64,000 bases of DNA, from the NCBI GenBank assembly GCA_002381765.1, contig DFXX01000020.1:7893-71892 (forward strand), given 5' to 3'. Source of the stretch: Bacteriovoracaceae bacterium UBA4097. GTDB taxonomy: Bacteria; Bdellovibrionota; Bacteriovoracia; Bacteriovoracales; Bacteriovoracaceae. Position numbers and translations under genes: made by a program. Below are positions 24,192 to 33,084 of the stretch, in pieces. The first letter of the stretch is position 1, and each line of letters starts with the position of its first letter. The notes under the pieces are model-generated. The model was not told the DNA's origin. It searched no databases and saw nothing but the letters and a program-made list of their open reading frames with translations.

Positions 24192-25079
24192 ATGGCCCAG
24201 CAGAATTCCCCTTATAAGATTGAAGACCATCAGGTTTTATCCTGTGACGGGGAATCCTTGCTCTTTGTGCGCCATTATCTCAAGGGTACTCCTAAGATAC
24301 ATTTTCTTTTAGTGCATGGGGCACTGGAGCATGCAGGAAGGCATCAGGATCTGATTAATTTCTGGCTTAAGTCTTATGCCAATGTGGCAGTAACGGTTTT
24401 TGATAACTTGGGACATGGAAGGAGTGGCGGTTCCCGTTGTTTCATTTCAAAATTCAAGCTCTATGTTGATGATCTTTATCGAGTAGGGGAATTCATTCAA
24501 GAGAAAAATGTTAAAGAGACAAAGACCTTTATCTGTGCTCATAGTTTGGGTGGCCTTATAACTCTGACTCGTATTCTGGATTCTGCTTATGGCTGGCCAT
24601 TTCCTACCCAGGGACTGATTTTTTCCAGTCCCTGCATCAGACCCAAGATGATCCTGGAAGGCATCTCTGAAAAAATCTTAGCGAAGGTTGATAAGATTAC
24701 TCCGAAATTGCATCTCCCTCTCATCTATAATGGGGCCGATCTGACGCGAGATCCTGAGCGTGCTAATGATTTTGATACCGATCCTTTAATTCCTAAATAT
24801 ATGACGGTAAGAATGGCGCGAGAGGTGATCGAGGCCAGTGCTAATGTTCGGGGATTATCCTATTACTTAAAGATTCCTAGTTTGTTTTTGATTGCCGGGG
24901 CAGATCGTATTGTAGATGCGGAAAGCACCATGCTCTTTGTTCATGGCATTGATAAACAACTCACTCAGACGATACAATATCCTCAGCATCATCACGAACT
25001 ATGGAATGAACTTGATCGCCAAGACATCTTCAAAACGATGAAGGCATGGGTGGAAAACCGATTGAAGGAGAAAGAATGA
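24192..25079 (+). CDS. Alpha/beta hydrolase, monoacylglycerol lipase-like
   Basis: 295 residues, no signal. Hydrolase_4 (lysophospholipase/monoglyceride lipase) pattern: oxyanion block FLLVHGALEHAGRH, FDNLGHGRSGG, nucleophile elbow AHSLGG (Ala replaces the usual first Gly), a cap region, then ADRIVDAEST with the acid and HHHELWNE with the catalytic His. Likely hydrolyses short acyl esters. It is translationally coupled to the following lipoprotein gene (ATGA overlap). Confidence 0.85.
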   Translation: MAQQNSPYKIEDHQVLSCDGESLLFVRHYLKGTPKIHFLLVHGALEHAGRHQDLINFWLKSYANVAVTVFDNLGHGRSGGSRCFISKFKLYVDDLYRVGEFIQEKNVKETKTFICAHSLGGLITLTRILDSAYGWPFPTQGLIFSSPCIRPKMILEGISEKILAKVDKITPKLHLPLIYNGADLTRDPERANDFDTDPLIPKYMTVRMAREVIEASANVRGLSYYLKIPSLFLIAGADRIVDAESTMLFVHGIDKQLTQTIQYPQHHHELWNELDRQDIFKTMKAWVENRLKEKE

Positions 25080-25606
25080 AGATCGCCGTCCTATTATTAT
25101 TTGCCTTGGTGATTGGCTGCTCCAGTTACGATAGCTATAACCAGAGAACCTCTGGTCGAGTGGTTTTTAGAGGTGGAGTTTATAAGAATGAAACCTGGGA
25201 TAATAAGCTAACATTTAAGCGAATGAGTTGGTACCACGGTATGACTCTCTATTATGATACCATCATTTGGAAAGCCGATCCGACCTCTCCCTTTGCTCAG
25301 TGGTTTTCTCCATCAGAGAAGCAGTATTTTGCTCGCTGTGAAAGCCTTCTGGTTACTGCCGGATACAGTGCAGACCCTAATAAAATCTCTCACGTTAATT
25401 TCAGAGAACAGATGAAGTTAAATGGGTATGATGATGTCGTAGTGAATACCTTCGCTAGCTTCCTTAAAACCCATCCTTCGGCCCAGGACTGGCGTCTTCA
25501 GAACTATAAGGTGATGGGGTACTGTAAACGCTCTCCTACTCGGATGGGAACCTCAAGTTTGGCGATCAATTTCCCAAGTTTCAAGCAGTTGGAAGTAGAT
25601 CTCTAA
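25076..25606 (+). CDS. Small lipoprotein of unknown function
   Basis: 176 residues from ATG 25076, within the stop of the hydrolase gene (ATGA) with GGAGAAAG before it. MKIAVLLLFALVIGCSSYD is a clear lipoprotein signal with Cys 15. The mature part is basic and aromatic-rich (MSWYHGMTLYYDTIIWKADP); no family recognised. It may be a partner of the hydrolase. Confidence 0.7.
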   Translation: MKIAVLLLFALVIGCSSYDSYNQRTSGRVVFRGGVYKNETWDNKLTFKRMSWYHGMTLYYDTIIWKADPTSPFAQWFSPSEKQYFARCESLLVTAGYSADPNKISHVNFREQMKLNGYDDVVVNTFASFLKTHPSAQDWRLQNYKVMGYCKRSPTRMGTSSLAINFPSFKQLEVDL

Positions 25607-25672
25607 TTATCTTCTCTTTGGCCTATTCTGCTTAAGAAATCTGAGCAATTACCGATAGGTATTTGAGGCATT

Positions 25673-27574
25673 ATGAGCGAAAAGAAGTTTCAAAGATTTG
25701 GAAAATATTTGATTTTAGACCATCTGGTTGACGGTGGCATGGCAAAGATTTGTCGTGCCCGCTATCTAGGTGAGCAGGCCAATAAAGTGGTTGCTATTAA
25801 GATGGTCCAGCCTCAGTTCTCTAATGATGAAGCTTTTATGCGTATGTTCCAGGATGAGCTGAATATTACCTTCAGTATGCTTCATCCCAATATCATGCAG
25901 GTTTATGATTATGGTAAAACCAATGGTCAACTTTACACGGCCATGGAATATATCCACGGTGCTAATCTAAAGCAGTATCTGGATCGCTTGAAGGAAAAGA
26001 AAAAAGCTTTTCCTGTCGAAAGCTCTTGCTACATTATTTCTCAAGTCTGCCTCGGGCTTCATTATGCTCATACCTTTACTGATAAGCTAACTGGAAAACC
26101 ATACAATATTGTTCATCGAGATATTTCTCCTCATAACATCATGTTGACCTATGATGGTGCAGTTAAGGTTATCGACTTTGGTATCGCCAAGGCCGAAACC
26201 AATTCAGAGGCCACTCAGGCCGGAACCATTAAGGGTAAACTTTCTTATCTCGCCCCAGAATATCTGGATGGATTAGAGCTTGATGCTCGCTATGATGAGT
26301 TTGCTGTTGGTATTACTTTATGGGAGCTTCTTTGTTCCCGAAAACTTTTCCAGGCGCCAAATGATCTGGCGGTCTTAAAGCAAATTCAGGCCTGTAAGAT
26401 TACGCCTCCTTCTGAGATCAATCCAACTGTTCCTAAGGAGCTGGATGCCATCGTTATGAAGGCGCTTTCCAAGGATCGTGCGAATCGATATGAAAATCTC
26501 GATCAGCTTAACCGGGCCTTAGTGCGCTTCCTCTATTCAACTTATCCGGAATTTAATCCGTCTGACTTAAGAGATTTTGCAGATGATCTTTTCGCAAAAG
26601 AACTCACTGCGGATCAGGAAAAATTTGTTGAGTATGGAAAGATCGATATCACTCCTTACATCGATGAGATGAGACGTGATGAGTACACAGGCAAGATAGG
26701 AAAGAAAGAAGCCGTCCCTCAACCACGAGAACAGGCACGGGTTTTGGAATTTTCAATTAATGATAGTGATAAGAGCTTAGGAATAGAAATTGATAATAGA
26801 ACGCCTGGTGACTTCACGGCGACTAAGACTCGTAAGCTGCCTAAGAGCATTGCTCCTGGTAAAGGGGCGAAGGATGAAAGCACGGGTACTCTTAATATTC
26901 CTATGCGTCCTGAGAAAACTCTTAGCCGCGTTCTCCCGAGAAGAGAAGCGAAAAGAAAAGAGGATTCAAGTGGATCCCCTCCACCAATCGTTGCCGCAAT
27001 CGTTGTAGTAGCTTCACTTACGGGCTTTGTTTATTTTCAGCCGGATTTAGTGGAAAAGCTTACGGGCATTAAGGTGAATGAAATTGTTCATGGTAAGCCT
27101 TCACGCAATATCTCTTCAGTTCCTAATATGGATAAGAAGGGAGAGCTTAAAGGTAAAATTATCTTAAGTGGTCTTGATGTTTCAATGCACGTCTTTGTGG
27201 ATGGGAATAAAATAGATTGGGGAAGACCTATTCAGGTTCCTCTAAATAGAAAGGTTAATATTACCATCAAGAAGCGGGGATACACTCCTTATACAGCTTC
27301 GGTAAATTTAACTCCTGAAGCAAACTCGAAGGTAATCACTATTCCAACTCTGGAAAGATCCAGACTAGGTCTTCTGACAACTTCCAATAACTATACTGCC
27401 GGATCAAAGTTAGTGTACGAGGAAGCAGGGGAGCCTATTGAAAGAAGCCTTCCATTTAAAGATGTTCGCATTCCTGAAGGGACTTATCAAGCGAAGGTCA
27501 TTAATCCGATCCTGGGAACTGAGAAGAAGATTGAATTTACCATAGAAGAAAATAAGAAACACTTCCTGGAATAG
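25673..27574 (+). CDS. Membrane Ser/Thr protein kinase with PEGA domain
   Basis: 633 residues. A Hanks-type kinase occupies about 8-290: ATP-binding Lys 43 (VVAIKMV), catalytic loop HRDISPHN with Asp 150, and DFG Asp 168 in DFGIAKA. A linker (about 330-430) follows, then one TM segment (about 438-456, IVAAIVVVASLTGFVYF). Outside, about 490-545, is a PEGA-like domain (VFVDGNKIDWG, ITIKKRGYTPYTASV). The kinase thus faces the cytosol and the PEGA domain the periplasm. The substrate is unknown. Such kinases are common in predatory and social delta-type bacteria. Confidence 0.92.
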   Translation: MSEKKFQRFGKYLILDHLVDGGMAKICRARYLGEQANKVVAIKMVQPQFSNDEAFMRMFQDELNITFSMLHPNIMQVYDYGKTNGQLYTAMEYIHGANLKQYLDRLKEKKKAFPVESSCYIISQVCLGLHYAHTFTDKLTGKPYNIVHRDISPHNIMLTYDGAVKVIDFGIAKAETNSEATQAGTIKGKLSYLAPEYLDGLELDARYDEFAVGITLWELLCSRKLFQAPNDLAVLKQIQACKITPPSEINPTVPKELDAIVMKALSKDRANRYENLDQLNRALVRFLYSTYPEFNPSDLRDFADDLFAKELTADQEKFVEYGKIDITPYIDEMRRDEYTGKIGKKEAVPQPREQARVLEFSINDSDKSLGIEIDNRTPGDFTATKTRKLPKSIAPGKGAKDESTGTLNIPMRPEKTLSRVLPRREAKRKEDSSGSPPPIVAAIVVVASLTGFVYFQPDLVEKLTGIKVNEIVHGKPSRNISSVPNMDKKGELKGKIILSGLDVSMHVFVDGNKIDWGRPIQVPLNRKVNITIKKRGYTPYTASVNLTPEANSKVITIPTLERSRLGLLTTSNNYTAGSKLVYEEAGEPIERSLPFKDVRIPEGTYQAKVINPILGTEKKIEFTIEENKKHFLE

Positions 27575-27577
27575 ACC

Positions 27578-28438
27578 TTACTCTTCGAAGCGCTTTGACT
27601 GCTTGAAGCGATTCACCTTTCTCATATTAAGAAGCTTCATAATCTCAGCGGCCGTCTCTTCCAACGCCTTTCCTGTAACATTGAATACTGGCCATCTTTT
27701 ATTCTCCGAGAAGATAGAGTTGGCCCATTCAATTTCTTCCGTTACTTTTGCAATATCGGCATAATCCCCTTCATCTCTGGATAATCCCAGACGAGAGAGG
27801 CGATTCTTTCGAATCTGAAAGAGGGCTTCTGAGTCGATGGTGAGACCGAAGATCTTTCTTTGATCTACCTGAAAAAGTTTCTCGGGAAGAGGAACACCCA
27901 TAACGATGGGAACGTTCACGACTTTTATTCCTTCAAGAGAGAGATACATTGAAAGTGGAGTCTTTGAGGTACGAGAGATACCAACTAAGATGACCTCAGC
28001 TTCCTCCAGAGAAGTAATGTTTCTGCCATCATCATGGTTAAGCGTAAATTCGATCGCCGCGACACGTTTAAAGTATTGGTCATTCACAGCATGTAGGAGA
28101 CCCGGTTGATAATTCGGTTCGGCTTCAAAAAAGTTTGAGAATGTGGTAAGTAATGGACCCATGACATCTACCGAGCGAACATGATCTCTTTTAGACAGTT
28201 CAGCAATGTAGGTACGAAGTTCTACCGATACAATGGTGTAGACGACAATGTCGTGATGTATGGCAGCTTCTTGGAAGATAGCGTCTATTTGTTCACGAGT
28301 TCTAATGTTTTTATAGCGGGTAAAGAAGATCTCTTTGTCCTGGAACTGGGTCATTGCAGCGCGTGTTATAGCAGAAGCAGTTTCACCAGTACCGTCGGAG
28401 ATAACTATTACTTTTAATTTATCATTTGCCTGCATCAT
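27578..28438 (-). CDS. ppsR: Pyruvate,phosphate dikinase/PEP synthase regulatory protein
   Basis: 286 residues. This bifunctional family (DUF299) phosphorylates, ADP-dependently, and dephosphorylates PEP synthase or PPDK. Motifs: VISDGTGETASAI at the N-terminus and VGISRTSKTPLSMYLS, the P-loop-like nucleotide block, followed by VNVPIVMGVPLP. It controls pyruvate to PEP conversion, relevant to growth on acetate and fatty acids. The partner enzyme is not in the window. Start is ATG 28438 or ATG 28435. Confidence 0.9.
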   Translation of the reverse strand: MMQANDKLKVIVISDGTGETASAITRAAMTQFQDKEIFFTRYKNIRTREQIDAIFQEAAIHHDIVVYTIVSVELRTYIAELSKRDHVRSVDVMGPLLTTFSNFFEAEPNYQPGLLHAVNDQYFKRVAAIEFTLNHDDGRNITSLEEAEVILVGISRTSKTPLSMYLSLEGIKVVNVPIVMGVPLPEKLFQVDQRKIFGLTIDSEALFQIRKNRLSRLGLSRDEGDYADIAKVTEEIEWANSIFSENKRWPVFNVTGKALEETAAEIMKLLNMRKVNRFKQSKRFEE

Positions 28439-28514
28439 TACATGCCTATTTGCTTGAAGGAATGAAATTTAATAAAATACTATCATACTTATTTTACCTC
28501 AATAGGGAGTCCAA

Positions 28515-29546
28515 ATGCACCTAAGAAAAACCTTTTTTGCCCTCATGGCCTTATTCGCCATGAACGTCCACGCTGAGTTTAAGGCCCTGCCTGATCAGCC
28601 ACCAATCCCAAAAGATAATCCTATGACTCCGGAAAAGATCGAGCTTGGGAAAATGCTTTTCTTTGATCCGCGTTTATCGATGGATGGAACGATCTCCTGT
28701 AACTCTTGCCATAATGTTATGTTTCATGGAGGAGATGGTAGACCAGTGGGAGCAGGTATTCATGGTCAGCGAGGGGGAAGAGGTTCTCCTACCGTTTGGA
28801 ACTCTGCTTATCTCACTGTGCAGTTCTGGGATGGACGAGCGGCTTCTCTCGAGGAGCAGGCCTTGGGACCATTGATTAACTCAGTTGAAATGGGAATGAC
28901 TTCTCATGATCTCGTGATTAATCGCATCCAGCAGATTCCTGGTTATGTACAAGCTTTCAAAAGAGTTTTCCCGAATGATAAAAAGCCTACGATTAAGAAT
29001 GCGGCCAAAGCAATTGCGGCTTACGAGAGAACTCTTATCACTCCAAATTCACCTTTTGATAAATATATGAAGGGGAATAAGAAGGCGATGAATGCTCAAC
29101 AGATCCGCGGTATGAAGCTTGTGGATGAGATTGGATGTACTTCTTGCCATACGGGAGAGAACTTCGCTGGAGAAGGCTTTAAGATGGGTGAAGGTCACTA
29201 TCAGCCGTTCCCGCAAATCCCTGGTTCTAAATATGACAAGATGTATGACATTACTTCTGACCTAGGCCGTTATGAAGTAACTAAGAAGGCAGAAGATAAA
29301 AATCACTGGCGTGTTCCTACCTGGAGAAACGTGGCCATTACAGCTCCGTACTTCCATAACGGAAAAGTTCACACTCTTGATGAAGCCGTTCGTGTAATGG
29401 CCAAGACTCAGTTGGGTCTAGATCTTAAAGATAAGCAAGTTGAAGATATCGTAGCGTTCCTTAATGCTCTGACAGGAGAGTTTCCAGTTCAGACCATGCC
29501 AATGCTACCAAATACTCTTAACTCAACGGTTACTCCGAATCCTTAA
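28515..29546 (+). CDS. Di-haem cytochrome c peroxidase
   Basis: 343 residues. Signal peptide MHLRKTFFALMALFAMNVHA, then two c-type haem sites: CNSCH (C62, C65, H66) and CTSCH (C208, C211, H212). The family (bacterial CcpA/MauG) reduces hydrogen peroxide in the periplasm using cytochrome electrons. GAGIHGQRGGRGSPTVWNS and WRVPTWRNVAITAPYFHNG are conserved blocks. Ribosome binding site AGGGAG precedes the ATG. Requires cytochrome c maturation, not encoded here. Confidence 0.93.
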   Translation: MHLRKTFFALMALFAMNVHAEFKALPDQPPIPKDNPMTPEKIELGKMLFFDPRLSMDGTISCNSCHNVMFHGGDGRPVGAGIHGQRGGRGSPTVWNSAYLTVQFWDGRAASLEEQALGPLINSVEMGMTSHDLVINRIQQIPGYVQAFKRVFPNDKKPTIKNAAKAIAAYERTLITPNSPFDKYMKGNKKAMNAQQIRGMKLVDEIGCTSCHTGENFAGEGFKMGEGHYQPFPQIPGSKYDKMYDITSDLGRYEVTKKAEDKNHWRVPTWRNVAITAPYFHNGKVHTLDEAVRVMAKTQLGLDLKDKQVEDIVAFLNALTGEFPVQTMPMLPNTLNSTVTPNP

Positions 29547-30488
29547 TTAGCTATTCAAAAACTCATCCACTTGTTGAAAGATCTCATATCTTTGAGCAAG
29601 TGGATGAAATTCTTTTTTCAAATGATCCCGATTGAACCAAGTCCTTTGAGATTTTGCGAGCTGACGGGTTGATATGATAATTCGCTCAATTAGCTCTTTC
29701 TGAGAACTCAATTTTCCCGATAAATAATCCAGGGTTTCTTTATAGCCAATGGCCTGAAGTGGTTTCTCTTTTCCTGTAAAACCGTTCTTAAGAAGTGTAT
29801 CTACTTCTTCAATCAATCCATCCTGAAGCATCAGAGAAGTTCTTCTTTCGATAATCTTAAGATGCTCTTCTTTAGGAAGATTTAAATAAATATGAAAGAG
29901 GTCCCAGTCATGAATATTAGTCTTGATGAGCTTTTGATTTGCATCTTCTTTTTTTAAACGCGCTTCAAAAAGAGGAGTCGCGTGACTCCACCAGTGCTCC
30001 ACCGCTCGTCTTATTCGATAATGATCATTCTCATGATAACGTTCAAAACTCGCCTTATCATGTTGGAAAAGAAGCTCACGAAAGGGAGCAATTCCTTTCA
30101 ATTCATAGAGGTCATTTGACTTTCTTATAATCTCTTCTGGGGTGGTGGGAGAATCATACATGCCTTTGATAAGAGCTTGAAGATAGAAGCCGGAGCCACC
30201 AACTAAATAGACATTCTTCTTTTCTTCCAAAAGCTTATTTACGATAGGCAACGCCTCTGCTGCATACTGGGCAGCATTCATGGGATTTACAATACTTCTC
30301 ACATTTAACATGTGATGAGGCACTAGAGATTGCTCTTTTAAACTAGGCTTAGCAGTTCCTATATTGATTTCTTTATAAAGAAGAAGGGAGTCGAAGTTTA
30401 CGATCTCTCCACCAAATTGTTCCGCGAGCTCTAGTGAGATACTCGTTTTTCCGCTGGCTGTGGGGCCCGAGAGAACGATAACCTTCAC
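29547..30488 (-). CDS. miaA: tRNA dimethylallyltransferase
   Basis: 313 residues. Adds a dimethylallyl group to A37 of tRNAs reading UNN codons. P-loop GPTASGKTSIS (8-18), then FDSLLLYKEINIGTAKPS, GGSGFYLQALIKG and QAIGYKETLDYL, all conserved MiaA blocks. GTG start overlaps the mutL stop by four bases (GTGA), so the two are translated together, as in many bacteria. Confidence 0.95.
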   Translation of the reverse strand: MKVIVLSGPTASGKTSISLELAEQFGGEIVNFDSLLLYKEINIGTAKPSLKEQSLVPHHMLNVRSIVNPMNAAQYAAEALPIVNKLLEEKKNVYLVGGSGFYLQALIKGMYDSPTTPEEIIRKSNDLYELKGIAPFRELLFQHDKASFERYHENDHYRIRRAVEHWWSHATPLFEARLKKEDANQKLIKTNIHDWDLFHIYLNLPKEEHLKIIERRTSLMLQDGLIEEVDTLLKNGFTGKEKPLQAIGYKETLDYLSGKLSSQKELIERIIISTRQLAKSQRTWFNRDHLKKEFHPLAQRYEIFQQVDEFLNS

Positions 30489-32086
30489 TTAAGTTTTTCC
30501 TTTAAGAGTTGATCTAGATTAAGAGCGATCTTTTCTTCAATTAATTCTTCGAAGGAGAAGGCGCCTATCATTTCTTCCCATGTAGAGGTGGACCAATCTG
30601 AAGTATTGATCACCAGACGAGAGAAGCTCTCATTCATAATGATACAACTCATTATCTCTTTTAAAGGAAAACCACTCATCCATTCCGGAATACCTCTTAA
30701 TACCAAGGTATCTGGACCGAGTTTTTCTATTTCCAGACCACTGCTTTGCAGAGTTGCCAAGTGTTCGGGATTTACTCCCTTGATTGGAAAAGGCTCGCTC
30801 ACCAGAAGCGGAATTGTGGGAGAAGGTGATTTGAGTTTCATCATGACAAATTTCTGAAGAAGCTTTTTTGCTCCATAGGCGAGTACTCTTTCTGGAGATT
30901 CAACTAAGATGAATTCCTTGGCTATCCAGTTAAGAGAACTTTTAGATTGAGTGAGACCATGAGGAGAGAAGAGTCCCTCCATATTATAATCATGCCTTTC
31001 CTGCAAAAGAGAAGGCATGGATTCAAGACTGCCAAAAAAAGAAGGACCATCTTCCCCTTGAGAAAGATCAGGGGAGCGTTCAGGTCTCTGTCCACGAGCG
31101 AGCTCTTTAATGGTCGAGGTTAAAAGCCCTATGAGCTTAGAGGACTCCATACACTTGATGACGGTTTTATTGGGATGAACATTAACATCGATATTATCCG
31201 GAGGAAGATTTAAAAATGCGATGTAGTGAAAATCATCGGCACCAAAGGATGCCTGGAGGGCGTTAGTAAGTACCCGGTGAAACTGCTTGTCTAAGACAAA
31301 GCGGTTGTTTATGAAAACATACTGCCATTTAACCGGCGCTTTAAATTGTTGCGAAATAAGATAGAGTTCAAGTTCATTATTCTCGTAGAATCTTTCTGAA
31401 TAAAGAATACTGTTTTGTGCCTTGGGAATAATATCTTTTATTCTTTGTGTTAGATTCTCTGCTCGTGGAAAAATATCCTTATCATCATCATCGAACTTTA
31501 TGTGAAACTCGATATGAGGATTAGAGAGAACAAAGGCGTAGATAATTTTTTTAATGAATTGCTTTTCAGAGTTTTGAGACTGAATAAACTTTAAACGCGC
31601 TGGGGTATTGTAAAAAAGATCCTGAATGACTAACTCGGTTCCGTGAGGAAAACCAGACTGGCGTCTCGTACCATGGAATATAGTTTGCCCGCCATCAATT
31701 CTAAGTTCCGCTCCTTCCTCATTGCCTTCGGTAAAAGAAATGCACTGAAGTTTCGAAATGGCGGAAATGGACGCAAGAGCTTCACCTCTAAAACCAAAGG
31801 AGTGAAGTTTATAGAGATCTTCAAAACGAGAAATTTTAGAAGTAGCATGACGAGAGAAGGCAAGTGGCAGATCAGAGAAAGTCATGCCATGGCCATTATC
31901 TCGAAGAGAGATAAGGTCCATGCCGTTATTTTTAAGAGTGAGTTCAATCTTTGTGGCCTTCGCATCCACGGCGTTTTCCAAGATCTCTTTTAAGAGATTA
32001 CCCGGACGCTCGATAACTTCACCGGCCTTAATTTGATCGATCAGATGTTCAGGAAGGATATCAATTTTTGGGAGAGCAGGGGTCAT
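30485..32086 (-). CDS. mutL: DNA mismatch repair protein MutL, lacking the endonuclease motif
   Basis: 533 residues. The N-terminal GHKL ATPase is complete: ENAVDAKAT, LRDNGHGM, HATSKI and GFRGEALASISA, and the LFYNTPARLKF loop. The C-terminal region (from about 410) has EFILVESPERVLAYGAKK; in nicking MutL proteins the corresponding stretch reads ILIDQHAAHER and carries the metal-binding nuclease motif. Here it is absent, so this MutL should not nick DNA, as in enterobacteria that rely on MutH. No MutH or Dam gene is seen nearby. It starts directly after the stop of the GGDEF gene. Confidence 0.94.
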   Translation of the reverse strand: MTPALPKIDILPEHLIDQIKAGEVIERPGNLLKEILENAVDAKATKIELTLKNNGMDLISLRDNGHGMTFSDLPLAFSRHATSKISRFEDLYKLHSFGFRGEALASISAISKLQCISFTEGNEEGAELRIDGGQTIFHGTRRQSGFPHGTELVIQDLFYNTPARLKFIQSQNSEKQFIKKIIYAFVLSNPHIEFHIKFDDDDKDIFPRAENLTQRIKDIIPKAQNSILYSERFYENNELELYLISQQFKAPVKWQYVFINNRFVLDKQFHRVLTNALQASFGADDFHYIAFLNLPPDNIDVNVHPNKTVIKCMESSKLIGLLTSTIKELARGQRPERSPDLSQGEDGPSFFGSLESMPSLLQERHDYNMEGLFSPHGLTQSKSSLNWIAKEFILVESPERVLAYGAKKLLQKFVMMKLKSPSPTIPLLVSEPFPIKGVNPEHLATLQSSGLEIEKLGPDTLVLRGIPEWMSGFPLKEIMSCIIMNESFSRLVINTSDWSTSTWEEMIGAFSFEELIEEKIALNLDQLLKEKLK

Positions 32087-32998
32087 CTAGGCCTTATAGA
32101 AGTTGACCTGATTTCGCCCGCCTTCTTTGGATTTATAAACAGCAGAATCGGCCCGTTTAAACAGATCGGTTCCGTTATTTACTCCCTGTCTGTAATCAGC
32201 AATACCAATGGAAGCTGTTACTGGAAGACGTTTACCATCGTAGATAAACTCATGCTTGGCCACAAGATTTCTCAGCCTTTCAGCAATTTCAAAACCCTGC
32301 TTCAGATTAGTGTTGGGAAGAAGAATACAGAACTCTTCTCCACCATAGCGGGCAAAGATATCACCTTGGCGGATGCCATGATCACGAATGATTTGTGCTT
32401 TTTCTTTAAGCACATAATCTCCGGCATCATGACCGTAGTTATCATTGAGATTTTTAAAATGGTCCAGATCGAAAATGATCAGGGTAAGTGGCTTACCGGT
32501 TACCTTTGATTTTTTCACTTCAAGTTCCAGAGCATTATTAAAGAAGGTCTTGTTATAGCACTTAGTAAGACCGTCGGTATTGGCCTCTTCATGGAGCTTA
32601 TCGTAGGTAAGTCTTTCAGGATCTCCCTTAGGAATGTACTTCATGGCAATGGCGCCAATCTTAAGTACATCGGCCTTCTTTAAAACCGTAGGAGTCTCTA
32701 ACTTCTGATTATTGAGATAAGTACCATTGGCCGATCCTAAGTCGGTAACAATGGTTTCAACTTCATTGGAGCTTATTGTAAAGTGACGACGAGAAACGCC
32801 ATGGAAATCCAGGGAAATGGTGCAATCAGGATTTCGTCCGACTACTGTATCGCCCGGGTTAAGATTGAAGATGGAGCCATTGAGCTCGCCCCCAACAACT
32901 AATAGACAAGCTGGCTTCTGCTTGGCCTCTTCATCGGCAGCAGCAAGTGCTTTTCTAATGTCCGTAATTACAACGGTTGAGTTATCGTCTTCACTCAT
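32087..32998 (-). CDS. FHA-GGDEF diguanylate cyclase
   Basis: 303 residues, cytosolic. FHA domain about 31-125, with GR (54-55), SRRH (69-72) and NG (91-92), binds phosphothreonine. GGDEF domain about 140-300 with the active GGEEF (219-223), Asp 177 for metal, and an inhibitory I-site RQGD (210-213) five residues before the active site. It should make cyclic di-GMP with product inhibition and respond to Ser/Thr kinase phosphorylation; a kinase is encoded at 25673-27574. This domain pair resembles DgcB of Bdellovibrio, required for prey invasion; that is known biology and the homology here is inference. First gene of a unit with mutL and miaA. Confidence 0.9.
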   Translation of the reverse strand: MSEDDNSTVVITDIRKALAAADEEAKQKPACLLVVGGELNGSIFNLNPGDTVVGRNPDCTISLDFHGVSRRHFTISSNEVETIVTDLGSANGTYLNNQKLETPTVLKKADVLKIGAIAMKYIPKGDPERLTYDKLHEEANTDGLTKCYNKTFFNNALELEVKKSKVTGKPLTLIIFDLDHFKNLNDNYGHDAGDYVLKEKAQIIRDHGIRQGDIFARYGGEEFCILLPNTNLKQGFEIAERLRNLVAKHEFIYDGKRLPVTASIGIADYRQGVNNGTDLFKRADSAVYKSKEGGRNQVNFYKA

Positions 32999-33017
32999 GT
33001 CTTCTCCGATAGCTTAT

Positions 33018-33056
33018 AAAGGTATGCCCACTATTCTAGGGTGAGTCCCCAGATTC
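33018..33056 (-). promoter_or_regulatory. Possible promoter of the FHA-GGDEF gene
   Basis: On the - strand, TTGCTG and TAGAAT are separated by 17 bases upstream of the ATG. The -10 is good (five of six), the -35 weak. Read by eye only. Confidence 0.35.
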
Positions 33057-33084
33057 AGCAAGACGCGTCTCTTTTGCTTATCGG

